NCBI RefSeq assembly: GCF_008705135.1
Contig: NZ_CP023694.1
Span: 6,181,001-6,245,000, forward strand
DNA from: Streptomyces coeruleorubidus
GTDB taxonomy: Bacteria; Actinomycetota; Actinomycetes; Streptomycetales; Streptomycetaceae
DNA length: 64,000 bases
Direction of reading: 5' to 3'
Under the pieces are notes generated by a model that was not told the origin of the DNA, searched no databases, and worked only from the letters and a program-made list of their open reading frames with translations. This document shows positions 33,404-41,049 of this stretch, one piece after another. The position numbers and the translations under genes are program-made. Each line of letters starts with the position of its first letter. The first letter of the stretch is position 1.

Positions 33404-33460
33404 AGGCGGGGAGGGGCGGACGGCAGGAGACGGCGTAGAGGCAGGAGGATCGGACGGTAG
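33391..33460 (+). repeat. 35-bp tandem duplication across the antiporter stop
   Basis: GGAGACGGCGTAGAGGC occurs at 33391-33407 and again at 33426-33442, with the following bases also similar (GG-GG-CGGACGG). The antiporter stop TAG lies in the first unit and is repeated in the second. It appears to be a recent local duplication with a few substitutions. Confidence 0.8.
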
Positions 33461-33474
33461 GGCGCTGCCGGGCG

Positions 33475-34383
33475 TCACGGGAAGGGACGGCCGGTGACCA
33501 CCGCCGCCACCGTCGTCCCGCGCGGGAAGGCCCCTTCGCCGGCCAGGGTGACGAGCCCGTACAGCAGCTTGGCGACATACAGGCGTTCGACGGGCAGTCC
33601 GTGGCGCTGCTCGAAGTCCGCGGCGAAGGAGTCGAGCTCGCCGGGCACGCGCGCGTAGCCGCCGAAGTGGAAGCGGTCGTCGAGGCTCCAGGTGCCGCGC
33701 GGACCGCCGAAGGCCTGCTGCTGCAAGGCCCCCACGTCGGCGGCCAGGAAGCCGCCCTTGAGCACCGGGACACCCATGGCACGTTGTCCGGGGGCGAGAC
33801 CGGCGGCCAGTCCCGCCAGTGTGCCGCCGGTGCCGCAGGCCACGGCGACGGCATCGGCTCGGCCGTGCAGTTCGGCGCCGAGCGCCCGGCAGCCGCGCAC
33901 GGCCTCCGCGTTGCTGCCGCCCTCGGGGACGACGTACGCCTCCTCGGCGTCCGCCGCGCGCAGGATCGCGGCCAGGGTCCGCGGCTCGGACTTGCGGCGG
34001 TACGTCGCCCTGTCGACGAAGTGCAGCCGCATACCGTCGGCCCTGCAGCGGGTCAGTGAGGGGTTGAGAGGCCGGCCGGCCAGCTCCTCGCCGCGTACGA
34101 CGCCGACCGTGCGGATGCCGAGCAGCCGGCCGGCCGCGGCCGTGGCCCGCAGGTGGTTGGAGTAGGCGCCGCCGAAGGTGACGACGGTACGGCCGGCCGC
34201 CGCCGCGAGGTTCGGCGCCAGCTTGCGCCACTTGTTGCCGATCAGCTCCGGGTGGATCAAGTCGTCCCGCTTCAGCACCAGCCGGACGCCGTGGCGCTCG
34301 AAGCGGCCGTCCACGACCTCTTCCACAGGCGAGGGCAGCCGGGGGCGCAGTGCGGCGAATCCGGAGGTGTCGGGGCTGGTCAC
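33475..34383 (-). CDS. PLP-dependent ACC deaminase/D-cysteine desulfhydrase-family enzyme
   Basis: A fold-type II PLP enzyme of 302 residues. The cofactor lysine is in IGNKWRKL and the substrate/PLP loop in TFGGAYSNHLRA; the phosphate-binding glycine loop is CGTGGTLAG. These features fit the 1-aminocyclopropane-1-carboxylate deaminase/D-cysteine desulfhydrase group. Which reaction occurs cannot be decided by eye. GTG start at 34383. DUF6010 lies 10 nt upstream on the same strand and may be co-transcribed. Confidence 0.82.
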   Translation of the reverse strand: MTSPDTSGFAALRPRLPSPVEEVVDGRFERHGVRLVLKRDDLIHPELIGNKWRKLAPNLAAAAGRTVVTFGGAYSNHLRATAAAGRLLGIRTVGVVRGEELAGRPLNPSLTRCRADGMRLHFVDRATYRRKSEPRTLAAILRAADAEEAYVVPEGGSNAEAVRGCRALGAELHGRADAVAVACGTGGTLAGLAAGLAPGQRAMGVPVLKGGFLAADVGALQQQAFGGPRGTWSLDDRFHFGGYARVPGELDSFAADFEQRHGLPVERLYVAKLLYGLVTLAGEGAFPRGTTVAAVVTGRPFP

Positions 34384-34393
34384 CGGGCCATTG

Positions 34394-34858
34394 TCACCCG
34401 GGGGTGGGGGAGGGGGACTCGGGGCTGACGCCTTCCCGCGCGCCCGGGCCGAGCCGCGGCCGCCCGGACCGGCGGCGCCCGCGCACGAGGTCGATGAGGG
34501 ACGGGCCGCCGCGCAGGCACCAGAGTGCGATCACCGGGTCGCAGATCGCGCAGCCAAGGGAGGAGGTGTGGGCGAAGGGGATGATCGGGGCTCCCTTGAC
34601 GTGGTGCACGATGTCCCACGCCGTGTGCAGCAGCCAGCCGACGCCGATCCACGTCCACGACTCCAGGCCGCGGAAGGCGACGTAGGCGAGCAGCGCGGTG
34701 AACGGGAACTCCCAGCCGCCCATGCCGCCGCCGCTGAGGTACGCCGCGCCGGCACCGGCGACCATCACCGCGTTCAGGCGCCGCCGGTGCGGTTCGCGGA
34801 CCAGGGACATCAACAGGGCGTAGAGGATGCCGATGGCGATCGGCGCGATGTACTGCAT
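34394..34858 (-). CDS. DUF6010-family integral membrane protein
   Basis: 154 residues with four or five hydrophobic helices. The conserved segments (LMSLVREPHRRRLNAVMVAG, LSGGGMGGWEFPFTALLAY, TAWDIVHHV and HTSSLGCAICDPVIALW) match what I recall for DUF6010. The paired His and Cys residues suggest metal binding, which is inference. The charged Pro-rich tail is poorly conserved. Function unknown. Confidence 0.72.
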   Translation of the reverse strand: MQYIAPIAIGILYALLMSLVREPHRRRLNAVMVAGAGAAYLSGGGMGGWEFPFTALLAYVAFRGLESWTWIGVGWLLHTAWDIVHHVKGAPIIPFAHTSSLGCAICDPVIALWCLRGGPSLIDLVRGRRRSGRPRLGPGAREGVSPESPSPTPG

Positions 34859-35148
34859 GGGCGGGCCGTCTCCGGAGTCGGTGGAAGGAACGGATCACCA
34901 CGCTAGGTCCGGTCCCGCACGCTCCCCAGTGGCATGACCGACAGGTTCCGACGGGTTGTCGCCAGCAGCCCGGAGCCCTGCCACGCCGCCCTCCAATGCC
35001 GGGAAAGCGGGCCCCTGCCCAGTCGTACGAAGATCCATTCCCGCTCGTTCGTGTAATAGCACCGGGACGTTGGGTGAGGAAGGCTTGGTCGTGCACATCG
35101 ATGCCCGAGGCATATGGGCGTCGGTCACAACCGGGAGGGCAGTTCTCT

Positions 35149-36555
35149 ATGTCGGTAGGCGAAGAGGTCCGCACGGAGCAGACCAAGCCGCAGCAGAGTC
35201 TCGGCACGGCGGCCGCGCGGAACCTGGCCACCACGACCAAGTCCGTGCCACAGATGCAGGAGATCAGCTCCCGCTGGCTGCTGCGGATGCTGCCCTGGGT
35301 CGACATCCAGGGTGGTACGTACCGGGTGAACCGGCGGCTGACGTTCGCCGTGGGCGACGGCCGGCTGACGTTCGTGAAGACCGGCGACCGCGTGGAGATC
35401 ATCCCCGCGGAGCTGGGCGAGCTTCCGGCGCTGCGGTCGTACGAGGACGAGGAGGTGCTCTTCGAGATCGCCCGGCGCTGCGAGCAGCGGGAGATCGCCG
35501 CCGGCGAGGTGATCGCCTCGTTCGGCAGCCCGACCGACGAGGTGTACCTGCTGGCGCACGGCAGGGTGGAGAAGGTCGGCACGGGCCCGTATGGCGACGA
35601 CGAGTCCCTCGGGGTCCTCGCCGACGGCGCCTACCTCGGCGACGAGGCGCTGCTGAACGAGGACGCCATCTGGGAGTACACGGCCCGGGCGCTCACCGCG
35701 TGCACCGTGCTCGTCCTGACCCGCCAGGACGTCGAGCAGATCGCGGAGCGTTCGGACTCGCTGCGTGAGCACCTCCAGCAGCGCCGCTCGATCCCCCAGC
35801 AGCGCTCCAACAAGTACGGCGAGAAGGAGATCGACCTCGCCGCCGGCCACTCCGGCGAGCCGGACATCCCGCACACCTTCGTCGACTACGAGGCCAGGCC
35901 CCGTGAGTACGAACTGAGCGTCGCCCAGACCGTCCTGCGCATCCACACGCGCGTGGCCGACCTCTACAACCAGCCCATGAACCAGACCGAGCAGCAGATC
36001 CGGCTGACGGTCGAGGCGCTGAAGGAGCGCCAGGAGCACGAGCTCATCAACAACCGCGACTTCGGCCTTCTGCACAACTGCGAGTACGACCAGCGGATCC
36101 AGCCGCACGACGGCGTGCCCGGCCCGGACGACCTGGACGAGCTGCTCAGCAGGCGCCGCGGCACCAAACTGCTCCTCGCCCACCCGCGCGCCATCGCCGC
36201 GATCGGCCGTGAGCTCAACAAGCGCGGACTCGTCCCCGAGACCATCGACATGGCCGGCAACCGCATCCCCACCTGGCGCGGAGTGCCGATCTTCCCGTGC
36301 AACAAGATCCCGGTGAGCCCGGAGCGGACGACGTCGATCATCGCCATGCGTACCGGCGAGAGCGACCAGGGCGTCATCGGCCTGCGGGCCTCCGGCATCC
36401 CGGACGAGATCGAGCCCAGCCTGTCGGTGCGCTTCATGGGCATCAACGAACAGGCCATCATCAAGTACCTGGTCACGGCCTACTACTCGGCCGCGGTCCT
36501 GGTACCGGACGCGCTCGGCGTCCTGGAGAACGTCGAGATCGGCCGCTGGCAGTGA
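35149..36555 (+). CDS. Family 2B encapsulin shell protein with inserted cNMP-binding-like domain
   Basis: This HK97-fold protein should self-assemble into a proteinaceous nanocompartment. Residues 1-90 and about 210-468 form the shell fold (NQTEQQIRLTVEALKERQEH, NNRDFGLLHN, RGTKLLLAHPRAIAAIGREL, AAVLVPDALGVLENVEIGRW). A Crp-type cyclic-nucleotide-binding-like domain is inserted at about 95-205 (EIAAGEVIASFGSPTDEVYL, YLGDEALLNEDAIWEYTARA). The phosphate-binding cassette lacks the canonical Arg of PRAA, so ligand binding may be unusual or absent. Start ATG 35149 has GGGAGGG 8 nt upstream; 468 aa. It resembles EshA and is followed by the cargo enzyme gene. Confidence 0.92.
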   Translation: MSVGEEVRTEQTKPQQSLGTAAARNLATTTKSVPQMQEISSRWLLRMLPWVDIQGGTYRVNRRLTFAVGDGRLTFVKTGDRVEIIPAELGELPALRSYEDEEVLFEIARRCEQREIAAGEVIASFGSPTDEVYLLAHGRVEKVGTGPYGDDESLGVLADGAYLGDEALLNEDAIWEYTARALTACTVLVLTRQDVEQIAERSDSLREHLQQRRSIPQQRSNKYGEKEIDLAAGHSGEPDIPHTFVDYEARPREYELSVAQTVLRIHTRVADLYNQPMNQTEQQIRLTVEALKERQEHELINNRDFGLLHNCEYDQRIQPHDGVPGPDDLDELLSRRRGTKLLLAHPRAIAAIGRELNKRGLVPETIDMAGNRIPTWRGVPIFPCNKIPVSPERTTSIIAMRTGESDQGVIGLRASGIPDEIEPSLSVRFMGINEQAIIKYLVTAYYSAAVLVPDALGVLENVEIGRWQ

Positions 36556-36666
36556 CGTTTCCGGTGCGGCGGCCGTGTCGGCGCCCGGCGGCGCGGGTAC
36601 ACCCTCGGGGTACACGCCCAGCGGCAGCGGAAGCGCCACCGTCCGCTCAGTCTCCGAGGCGGTCCC

Positions 36667-37836
36667 ATGGGTGAGTCCCTCACGGAGTTCAGGACGGAGA
36701 CGACGCTGCCCGCCCCCGGCGGGCAGCGCGGTACCGAGCCCGGGCGTGCGGCCGGGGCACCGCAAGGGCGGGAGCCCATCGGAACACAGCGGGACGGCCG
36801 GCCGGGACCGGCCGAGGGGCACGAGGCGGTCATGCTCCTGGAGCGGGCCCGGGCGGAGGTCGACCCGGTACTGCGGGACGCGCTCGGCTCGCTGCCCCCA
36901 CCGATGCGCCGGATCGCGCGCTACCACTTCGGCTGGGAGCTGGCGGACGGCACACCGGCCGAGGGCGGCTCCGGCAAGGCGATCCGGCCCGCGCTCGTCC
37001 TCGCCGCGGCGGCCGCCCTCGGCGGGGCCGGGGCACGGGCGGCGGCGGTCCGGGCGGCCGCGGCGGTGGAGCTGGTCCACAACTTCACGCTTCTGCATGA
37101 CGACGTGATGGACCGGGACGCCACCCGTCGGCACCGGCCCACCGCGTGGACCGTGTTCGGTGACCCCGACGCGATCCTCGCCGGGGACGCCCTCCAGGCG
37201 CTGGCCATGCGATTGCTCGCCGAGGACCCGCATCCGGCGGCCCCGGCCGCCACCGCCCGGCTTGCCGACTGTGTGATCGAACTGTGCGCGGGACAGCACG
37301 CGGACACGGCCATGGAGCGGCGCGCTCCCCGCGAGGTCACGCTCGACGAGGTGCTCGCCATGGCGGAGGCCAAGACGGGCGCGCTGCTGGGCAGCGCCTG
37401 TGCGATCGGCGGGCTGTACGCGGGTGCCGGGGACGCGGACGTGGCGGCGCTGGACGCGTTCGGCCGGGAGGCCGGGCTCGCCTTCCAGCTCATCGACGAC
37501 GTGATCGGCATATGGGGCGACCCGCGCCGCACCGGCAAGCCCGTCGGCGCGGACCTGGCCGCCCGCAAGAAGTCCCTGCCGGTCGTGGCGGCCTTCGCCT
37601 CCGGCACGCCGGCGGCCGCGGAACTCGCCGAACTGTACGCACGACCCAGCGAGAAGGAGGACCTGGACCACATCGCCCTGACCGTGGAGCGGGCGGGCGG
37701 CCGTGACTGGGCGCAGAACCAGGCGGCCGACCGGATGGCGGTGGCGATGCAGCAACTGGCACGCGCGGTGCCGGACCCGGAGGCGGCGGGCGGTCTGCTG
37801 GCCCTTGCCGAGTTCGTGACACGGCGCAGCAGTTGA
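36667..37836 (+). CDS. Encapsulin cargo polyprenyl (geranylgeranyl-type) diphosphate synthase
   Basis: A trans-isoprenyl diphosphate synthase of 389 residues. FARM is LLHDDVMDRD (residues 143-151) and the second Asp motif is LIDDVIGIWGD; GKAIRPAL is the IPP-binding region. The first 55 residues are Gly/Pro/Glu-rich and disordered-looking, the type of N-terminal extension that directs family 2 cargo into the shell. It lies 111 nt after the encapsulin gene on the same strand. Family 2B loci with polyprenyl transferase cargo are known. Chain length of the product cannot be read; C15-C20 is likely. The gene is followed by two strong hairpins. Confidence 0.9.
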   Translation: MGESLTEFRTETTLPAPGGQRGTEPGRAAGAPQGREPIGTQRDGRPGPAEGHEAVMLLERARAEVDPVLRDALGSLPPPMRRIARYHFGWELADGTPAEGGSGKAIRPALVLAAAAALGGAGARAAAVRAAAAVELVHNFTLLHDDVMDRDATRRHRPTAWTVFGDPDAILAGDALQALAMRLLAEDPHPAAPAATARLADCVIELCAGQHADTAMERRAPREVTLDEVLAMAEAKTGALLGSACAIGGLYAGAGDADVAALDAFGREAGLAFQLIDDVIGIWGDPRRTGKPVGADLAARKKSLPVVAAFASGTPAAAELAELYARPSEKEDLDHIALTVERAGGRDWAQNQAADRMAVAMQQLARAVPDPEAAGGLLALAEFVTRRSS

Positions 37837-37961
37837 CCGAGCAGCAGTTGACGGTGGACGGTGCGGCAATCGGCGGTCGGGGACGGCCGCCGGTGCGGCA
37901 ACGGGCCGCCGACGGCACCTGACGGACCTTCGGGTGACCGGAGGGCAGGACCCCGGAGCGT

Positions 37962-38050
37962 CCCGGGGCCGTGCGGCTCCTGACTCCGTACGGCCCCGGG
38001 CCTCCGGCCAGGCGGGTCCCGCACTGCCCCACGGTGTGCGGGGCCCGCCT
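37962..38050 (+). terminator. Double hairpin terminator after the encapsulin locus
   Basis: CCCGGGGCCGT (37962-37972) pairs with ACGGCCCCGGG (37990-38000) in an 11-bp stem. A second long imperfect stem follows (AGGCGGGTCCCGCAC with GTGTGCGGGGCCCGCCT, 38010-38050). The 346-nt gap 37837-38182 otherwise holds no supported gene. Confidence 0.75.
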
Positions 38051-38182
38051 CCTATGGCCGGTCACGACAGGCGCTTTGGACAACTGTTCGATGAATTCCC
38101 GCCAAGCTCACGCCCCAAGCGCCGGGCCGGCTCCCAACCGCCCTACGATCAACGCCCGTCGGGACGATCGAAGGGGCGGGAC

Positions 38183-38794
38183 ATGGGTGTGGCGATCCGG
38201 GCGGCGGGCGAGGGCGACCGGGAGCTGGTTGTCCGGCTGCTGGACGAGGCGTTCCAGGACGACCCGGTGAGCGGCTGGGTCTTCCCCGGGGCGGAGGACC
38301 GTCGCGCCAAGCATCCCGGGCTCATGGCCGCCTTCACCGACATCGTGCTCGCGGACGGGCGCATCGACCTCACCGAGGACGGTTCGGCCTGTGCGCTGTG
38401 GCTGTCCATGCCGGCCGACGACCATGGCGGCGACGCCGAGGACGACGGCCCGGCCCAGGTGCGTCAGGCCGTCGACCCGGACAACGAACGCGTCGAGACG
38501 ATCGGCCGGCTGACCGCCGCCATTCACCCCTCCGAGCGGGCCCACGAGTATCTGTGGATGATCGCCGTGGCCCCCGGCCGCCAGGGCGAGGGTCTCGGCA
38601 CGGCGCTCATCGAGTCGGTCCTCGACCGCTGCGACCGCGAGGGACTGCCCGCTTACCTGGAGGCGAGCAGCGCCCGCAGCCGCAAGCTGTACGAGCGCCT
38701 CGGCTTCGAACTCGCCGGCCCGGTGCTCGACCTCCCGGAGGACGGCCCGGCCATGTGGCCGATGTGGCGCGAGCCCCGCACGCGCAAGGCCTAG
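38183..38794 (+). CDS. GNAT-family N-acetyltransferase
   Basis: 203 residues; GNAT acetyl-CoA motif is LWMIAVAPGRQGEGLGTALI, with a later KLYERLGFELAGP. The N-terminus (AGEGDRELVVRLLDEAFQDD) is typical of the puromycin-acetyltransferase-like subgroup with a PVSGWVFPG segment. ATG 38183 has AAGGGGCGGG upstream. Substrate unknown. It is separated from the encapsulin genes by terminators. Confidence 0.8.
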   Translation: MGVAIRAAGEGDRELVVRLLDEAFQDDPVSGWVFPGAEDRRAKHPGLMAAFTDIVLADGRIDLTEDGSACALWLSMPADDHGGDAEDDGPAQVRQAVDPDNERVETIGRLTAAIHPSERAHEYLWMIAVAPGRQGEGLGTALIESVLDRCDREGLPAYLEASSARSRKLYERLGFELAGPVLDLPEDGPAMWPMWREPRTRKA

Positions 38795-38891
38795 GAAGGC
38801 GCCCGCGTACTGGTTGTACGCGGGTGTTCGTCCGGTGCGGCGAGAGTGCGTGCCGGGCGTCGCGAGGCAGGCGGGACTTCGCGGACACCCC

Positions 38892-39506
38892 CTAGCTCTC
38901 GCCGGCCCGTCCGGCTTCCCCCTCCGGCAGCACCGTCGCCACGATCCTCTCCACCAGCCCGTCCGGCACGCTCACTCCGGGCAGTACGCCCTCCAGGACG
39001 CCCGGCAGGGTCAGGTGCTCCAGGAGCAGTCCGAGCATGGCCAGGTACAGCACGGCGACGGACTCGTCGCCGCCGGGGAGGCCGGCCGTCCGGTGGAACT
39101 CCATGGCCTCCTCCAGGTCGCCGCGCACCGACTTGGTGTAGGAGGCGAGCAGCTCGGGACGGCGGGTGGCCTCCAGGCGCAGCTCCATGAGGGCCAGATA
39201 GCCCGTGCGGTCGCGGGTCGCGCGGGCCATCAGGTCGTACATGAAGGCCGTGACCAGTGAACGGTCCCTGGGGCGGGTCATCAGCTCGGCGACCACGTCG
39301 GGGTCGGGCGCGAGCCGTGTGTGCAGCCGGGTGTCGATCTGGCGCAGCAGGTCGGCACGGCCGGTGAAGTAGTTGGAGGCCGTGCCCACGGGCACGCCGG
39401 CCTCCGCGTCCACCGCGCGGAACGTCAGCCCGCGCGCTCCCTCGCGCGCGAGCACCTCGACGCCGGCGTCGACGAGCGCGGCCCGGCGCTCGGGATTGCT
39501 GACCAT
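38892..39506 (-). CDS. TetR-family transcriptional regulator
   Basis: 204 residues. The HTH (GLTFRAVDAEAGVPVGTASNYFTGRADLL) is well formed and the C-terminal ligand domain is helical and unclassified. ATG 39506 is preceded by AAGGGA. It is divergent from a reductase gene (39619), and direct and inverted repeats lie between them, so it probably controls itself and the reductase. The ligand is unknown. Confidence 0.83.
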   Translation of the reverse strand: MVSNPERRAALVDAGVEVLAREGARGLTFRAVDAEAGVPVGTASNYFTGRADLLRQIDTRLHTRLAPDPDVVAELMTRPRDRSLVTAFMYDLMARATRDRTGYLALMELRLEATRRPELLASYTKSVRGDLEEAMEFHRTAGLPGGDESVAVLYLAMLGLLLEHLTLPGVLEGVLPGVSVPDGLVERIVATVLPEGEAGRAGES

Positions 39507-39550
39507 GCGGAGTCCCTTCTCCCACTTTCGTCGGTTCACGGATATCGGCT

Positions 39551-39592
39551 TGCAACCACTACATCGGGAGTACTACAACTGAAGTCGTTGCA
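39551..39592. promoter_or_regulatory. Repeats in the TetR/reductase divergent promoter
   Basis: TGCAAC (39551-39556) and GTTGCA (39587-39592) are inverted. Between them ACTACA occurs twice, 14 bp apart (39558 and 39572). The region lies between the two start codons and is a candidate operator for the TetR protein. Confidence 0.4.
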
Positions 39593-39618
39593 CCGGCAGC
39601 CTACGAAAAGAGACCGGC

Positions 39619-40203
39619 TTGCGAAAGCTCACGTACTTCATCGCCTGTTCCATCGACGGCTTCATCGGCGACCCGGGCGGCGACGCGACCTCGATGGTCC
39701 GTTTCGTCGACGAGGAGTTCCTCGCCTTCCTCAAGGCGGAATACCCGGAGACCGTGCCCACCCAGGGCCGTCGGGCCCTCGGCTTCGACGACCTGCCGAA
39801 CAAGCGGTTCGGCACCATCGTCCAGGGCCGAGCCAGCTACGACCTCGCCCTGAAGGACGGCATCACCAGCCCCTACGCCCACCTGCGCGAATACGTCGCC
39901 TCCCGGACGCTGAAGGAGTCGCCCGACCCGAACGTCGAGATCATCGCGGACGACCTGGTCGGAAAGGTCCGCGAACTGAAGGCCGAGGAGGGCGGGTTCG
40001 GCATCTACCTGTGCGGCGGCGCGCAGATCGCGGGAGAACTGCGCGACGAGATCGACGAACTCGTGATCAAGACCTACCCGGTCGTGTACGGCGCGGGCAT
40101 GCCGATGTTCGGCTCCGGATTCGAGATCTCGGAGTTCGCTCTGGAGTCGACGCGCACCTTCGGCAACGACGTGCTGGTGCGCACGTACAGCAGGAAGCGC
40201 TGA
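39619..40203 (+). CDS. RibD C-terminal/dihydrofolate-reductase-fold protein
   Basis: 194 residues with the opening KLTYFIACSIDGFIGDPGGD and the late GFGIYLCGGAQIAGELRDE, the two NADPH/core motifs of the RibD_C family. A TTG start at 39619 gives an N-terminus that begins directly at the first beta strand. These proteins are stand-alone NADPH reductases of unknown substrate; they are not housekeeping DHFR. Divergent from the TetR gene, which likely regulates it. Confidence 0.82.
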   Translation: MRKLTYFIACSIDGFIGDPGGDATSMVRFVDEEFLAFLKAEYPETVPTQGRRALGFDDLPNKRFGTIVQGRASYDLALKDGITSPYAHLREYVASRTLKESPDPNVEIIADDLVGKVRELKAEEGGFGIYLCGGAQIAGELRDEIDELVIKTYPVVYGAGMPMFGSGFEISEFALESTRTFGNDVLVRTYSRKR

Positions 40204-40229
40204 GGCCCCGACCGGCCTACCCTGAGGAC

Positions 40230-40523
40230 ATGGGCAGCGAACAACACGTCTGTCTGACATGCGGACAGCCAGTGGAAACAGTCGTCCGGCGCCACAAGAC
40301 GCTGGGCGCGTGGGTCCCGCGCTGGGTGCCGGGACCCTGCCGCAACCCCGAGTGCACGGCCTACGACGCGGAGGGTGCCGAGGGCGGTCAGGCCGGCGAG
40401 GGCACCCGGGCCTCCGAGCCGTCGCGGTCCGCCGACCAGCCCCGGTCCTCCGTGGACACCGCCCCACCTGCGACGACCCCGACCGAAGACGCCCCAGGAG
40501 AAACCGTCGCGGAAAATCCCTGA
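40230..40523 (+). CDS. Small zinc-ribbon-like hypothetical protein
   Basis: 97 residues. The N-terminal 45 hold CLTCGQP and CRNPEC, a plausible four-Cys zinc site with a Trp-rich spacer (GAWVPRWVPG). The remainder is a low-complexity Ser/Thr/Pro/Glu tail and probably disordered. Function unknown. It lies 26 nt after the reductase gene and may be co-transcribed. Confidence 0.6.
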   Translation: MGSEQHVCLTCGQPVETVVRRHKTLGAWVPRWVPGPCRNPECTAYDAEGAEGGQAGEGTRASEPSRSADQPRSSVDTAPPATTPTEDAPGETVAENP

Positions 40524-40607
40524 GCTCGTGTCGAGAATCCCGGCCCGGCTCCGACGTCCCCTGTGAGAGCCGCCCACCAGGGCGGTGAGCACCGAAGGAG
40601 CGGACTG

Positions 40608-41021
40608 ATGAAGTACCTGGTCATGGTGCAGGGCACGCAGGCGGACTACGAAGCCATGCGCGGCAAGGCGTCGGCGAACTCCCCCGCCTGGAGCGAGGAC
40701 GAGATCCAGGCCATGTTCGCCTACATGGGCGCCATCAACGACGACCTCTCGGAGACGGGCGAATTCGTCGACGGGCAGGGCCTGGCCGAGCCGGCGCAGA
40801 CCCGGCACGTCACCCTCGGTGACGACGGCAAGGCGGTGATCACCGACGGGCCGTACAGCGAGACCAAGGAGTTGCTCGCCGGCTACTGGGTCCTGGAGTG
40901 CGAGAGCCTGGAGCGGGTCACGGAGATCGCCGAGCGCGTCGCCCGGTGCCCCCAGCCGGCCGGCGCCGCCGACTACCCGGTCGTGATCCGTCCGATCATG
41001 GACGGCTCCGGGGACATCTGA
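40608..41021 (+). CDS. YCII/DGPF-domain protein
   Basis: 137 residues; YCII-related fold with the motif VITDGPYSETKELLAGYWVLE. The DGPY segment is the hallmark of DGPF proteins, which are regularly encoded with ECF42-group sigma factors. ATG 40608 has GAAGGAG upstream. It lies 28 nt before the sigma gene and is likely co-transcribed. DGPF proteins are thought to be targets or partners in ECF42 signalling; biochemical role is unknown. Confidence 0.88.
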   Translation: MKYLVMVQGTQADYEAMRGKASANSPAWSEDEIQAMFAYMGAINDDLSETGEFVDGQGLAEPAQTRHVTLGDDGKAVITDGPYSETKELLAGYWVLECESLERVTEIAERVARCPQPAGAADYPVVIRPIMDGSGDI

Positions 41022-41049
41022 GGGCCGGACCACGCCGACGGACGGGCCG

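Noticed and set aside
33391..33460. Start of a CRISPR-like or other repeat array
   Set aside because: Only two adjacent units without spacers; a simple tandem duplication explains it.
31742..34231. 829-codon antisense frame over the antiporter and PLP enzyme genes
   Set aside because: Shadow of two well-supported genes; it has no recognisable motif and spans two unrelated genes.
35149..36555. Crp-type transcription factor
   Set aside because: It has a cNMP-binding-like domain but no helix-turn-helix; the flanking sequence fits an encapsulin shell and the neighbour is a known cargo type.
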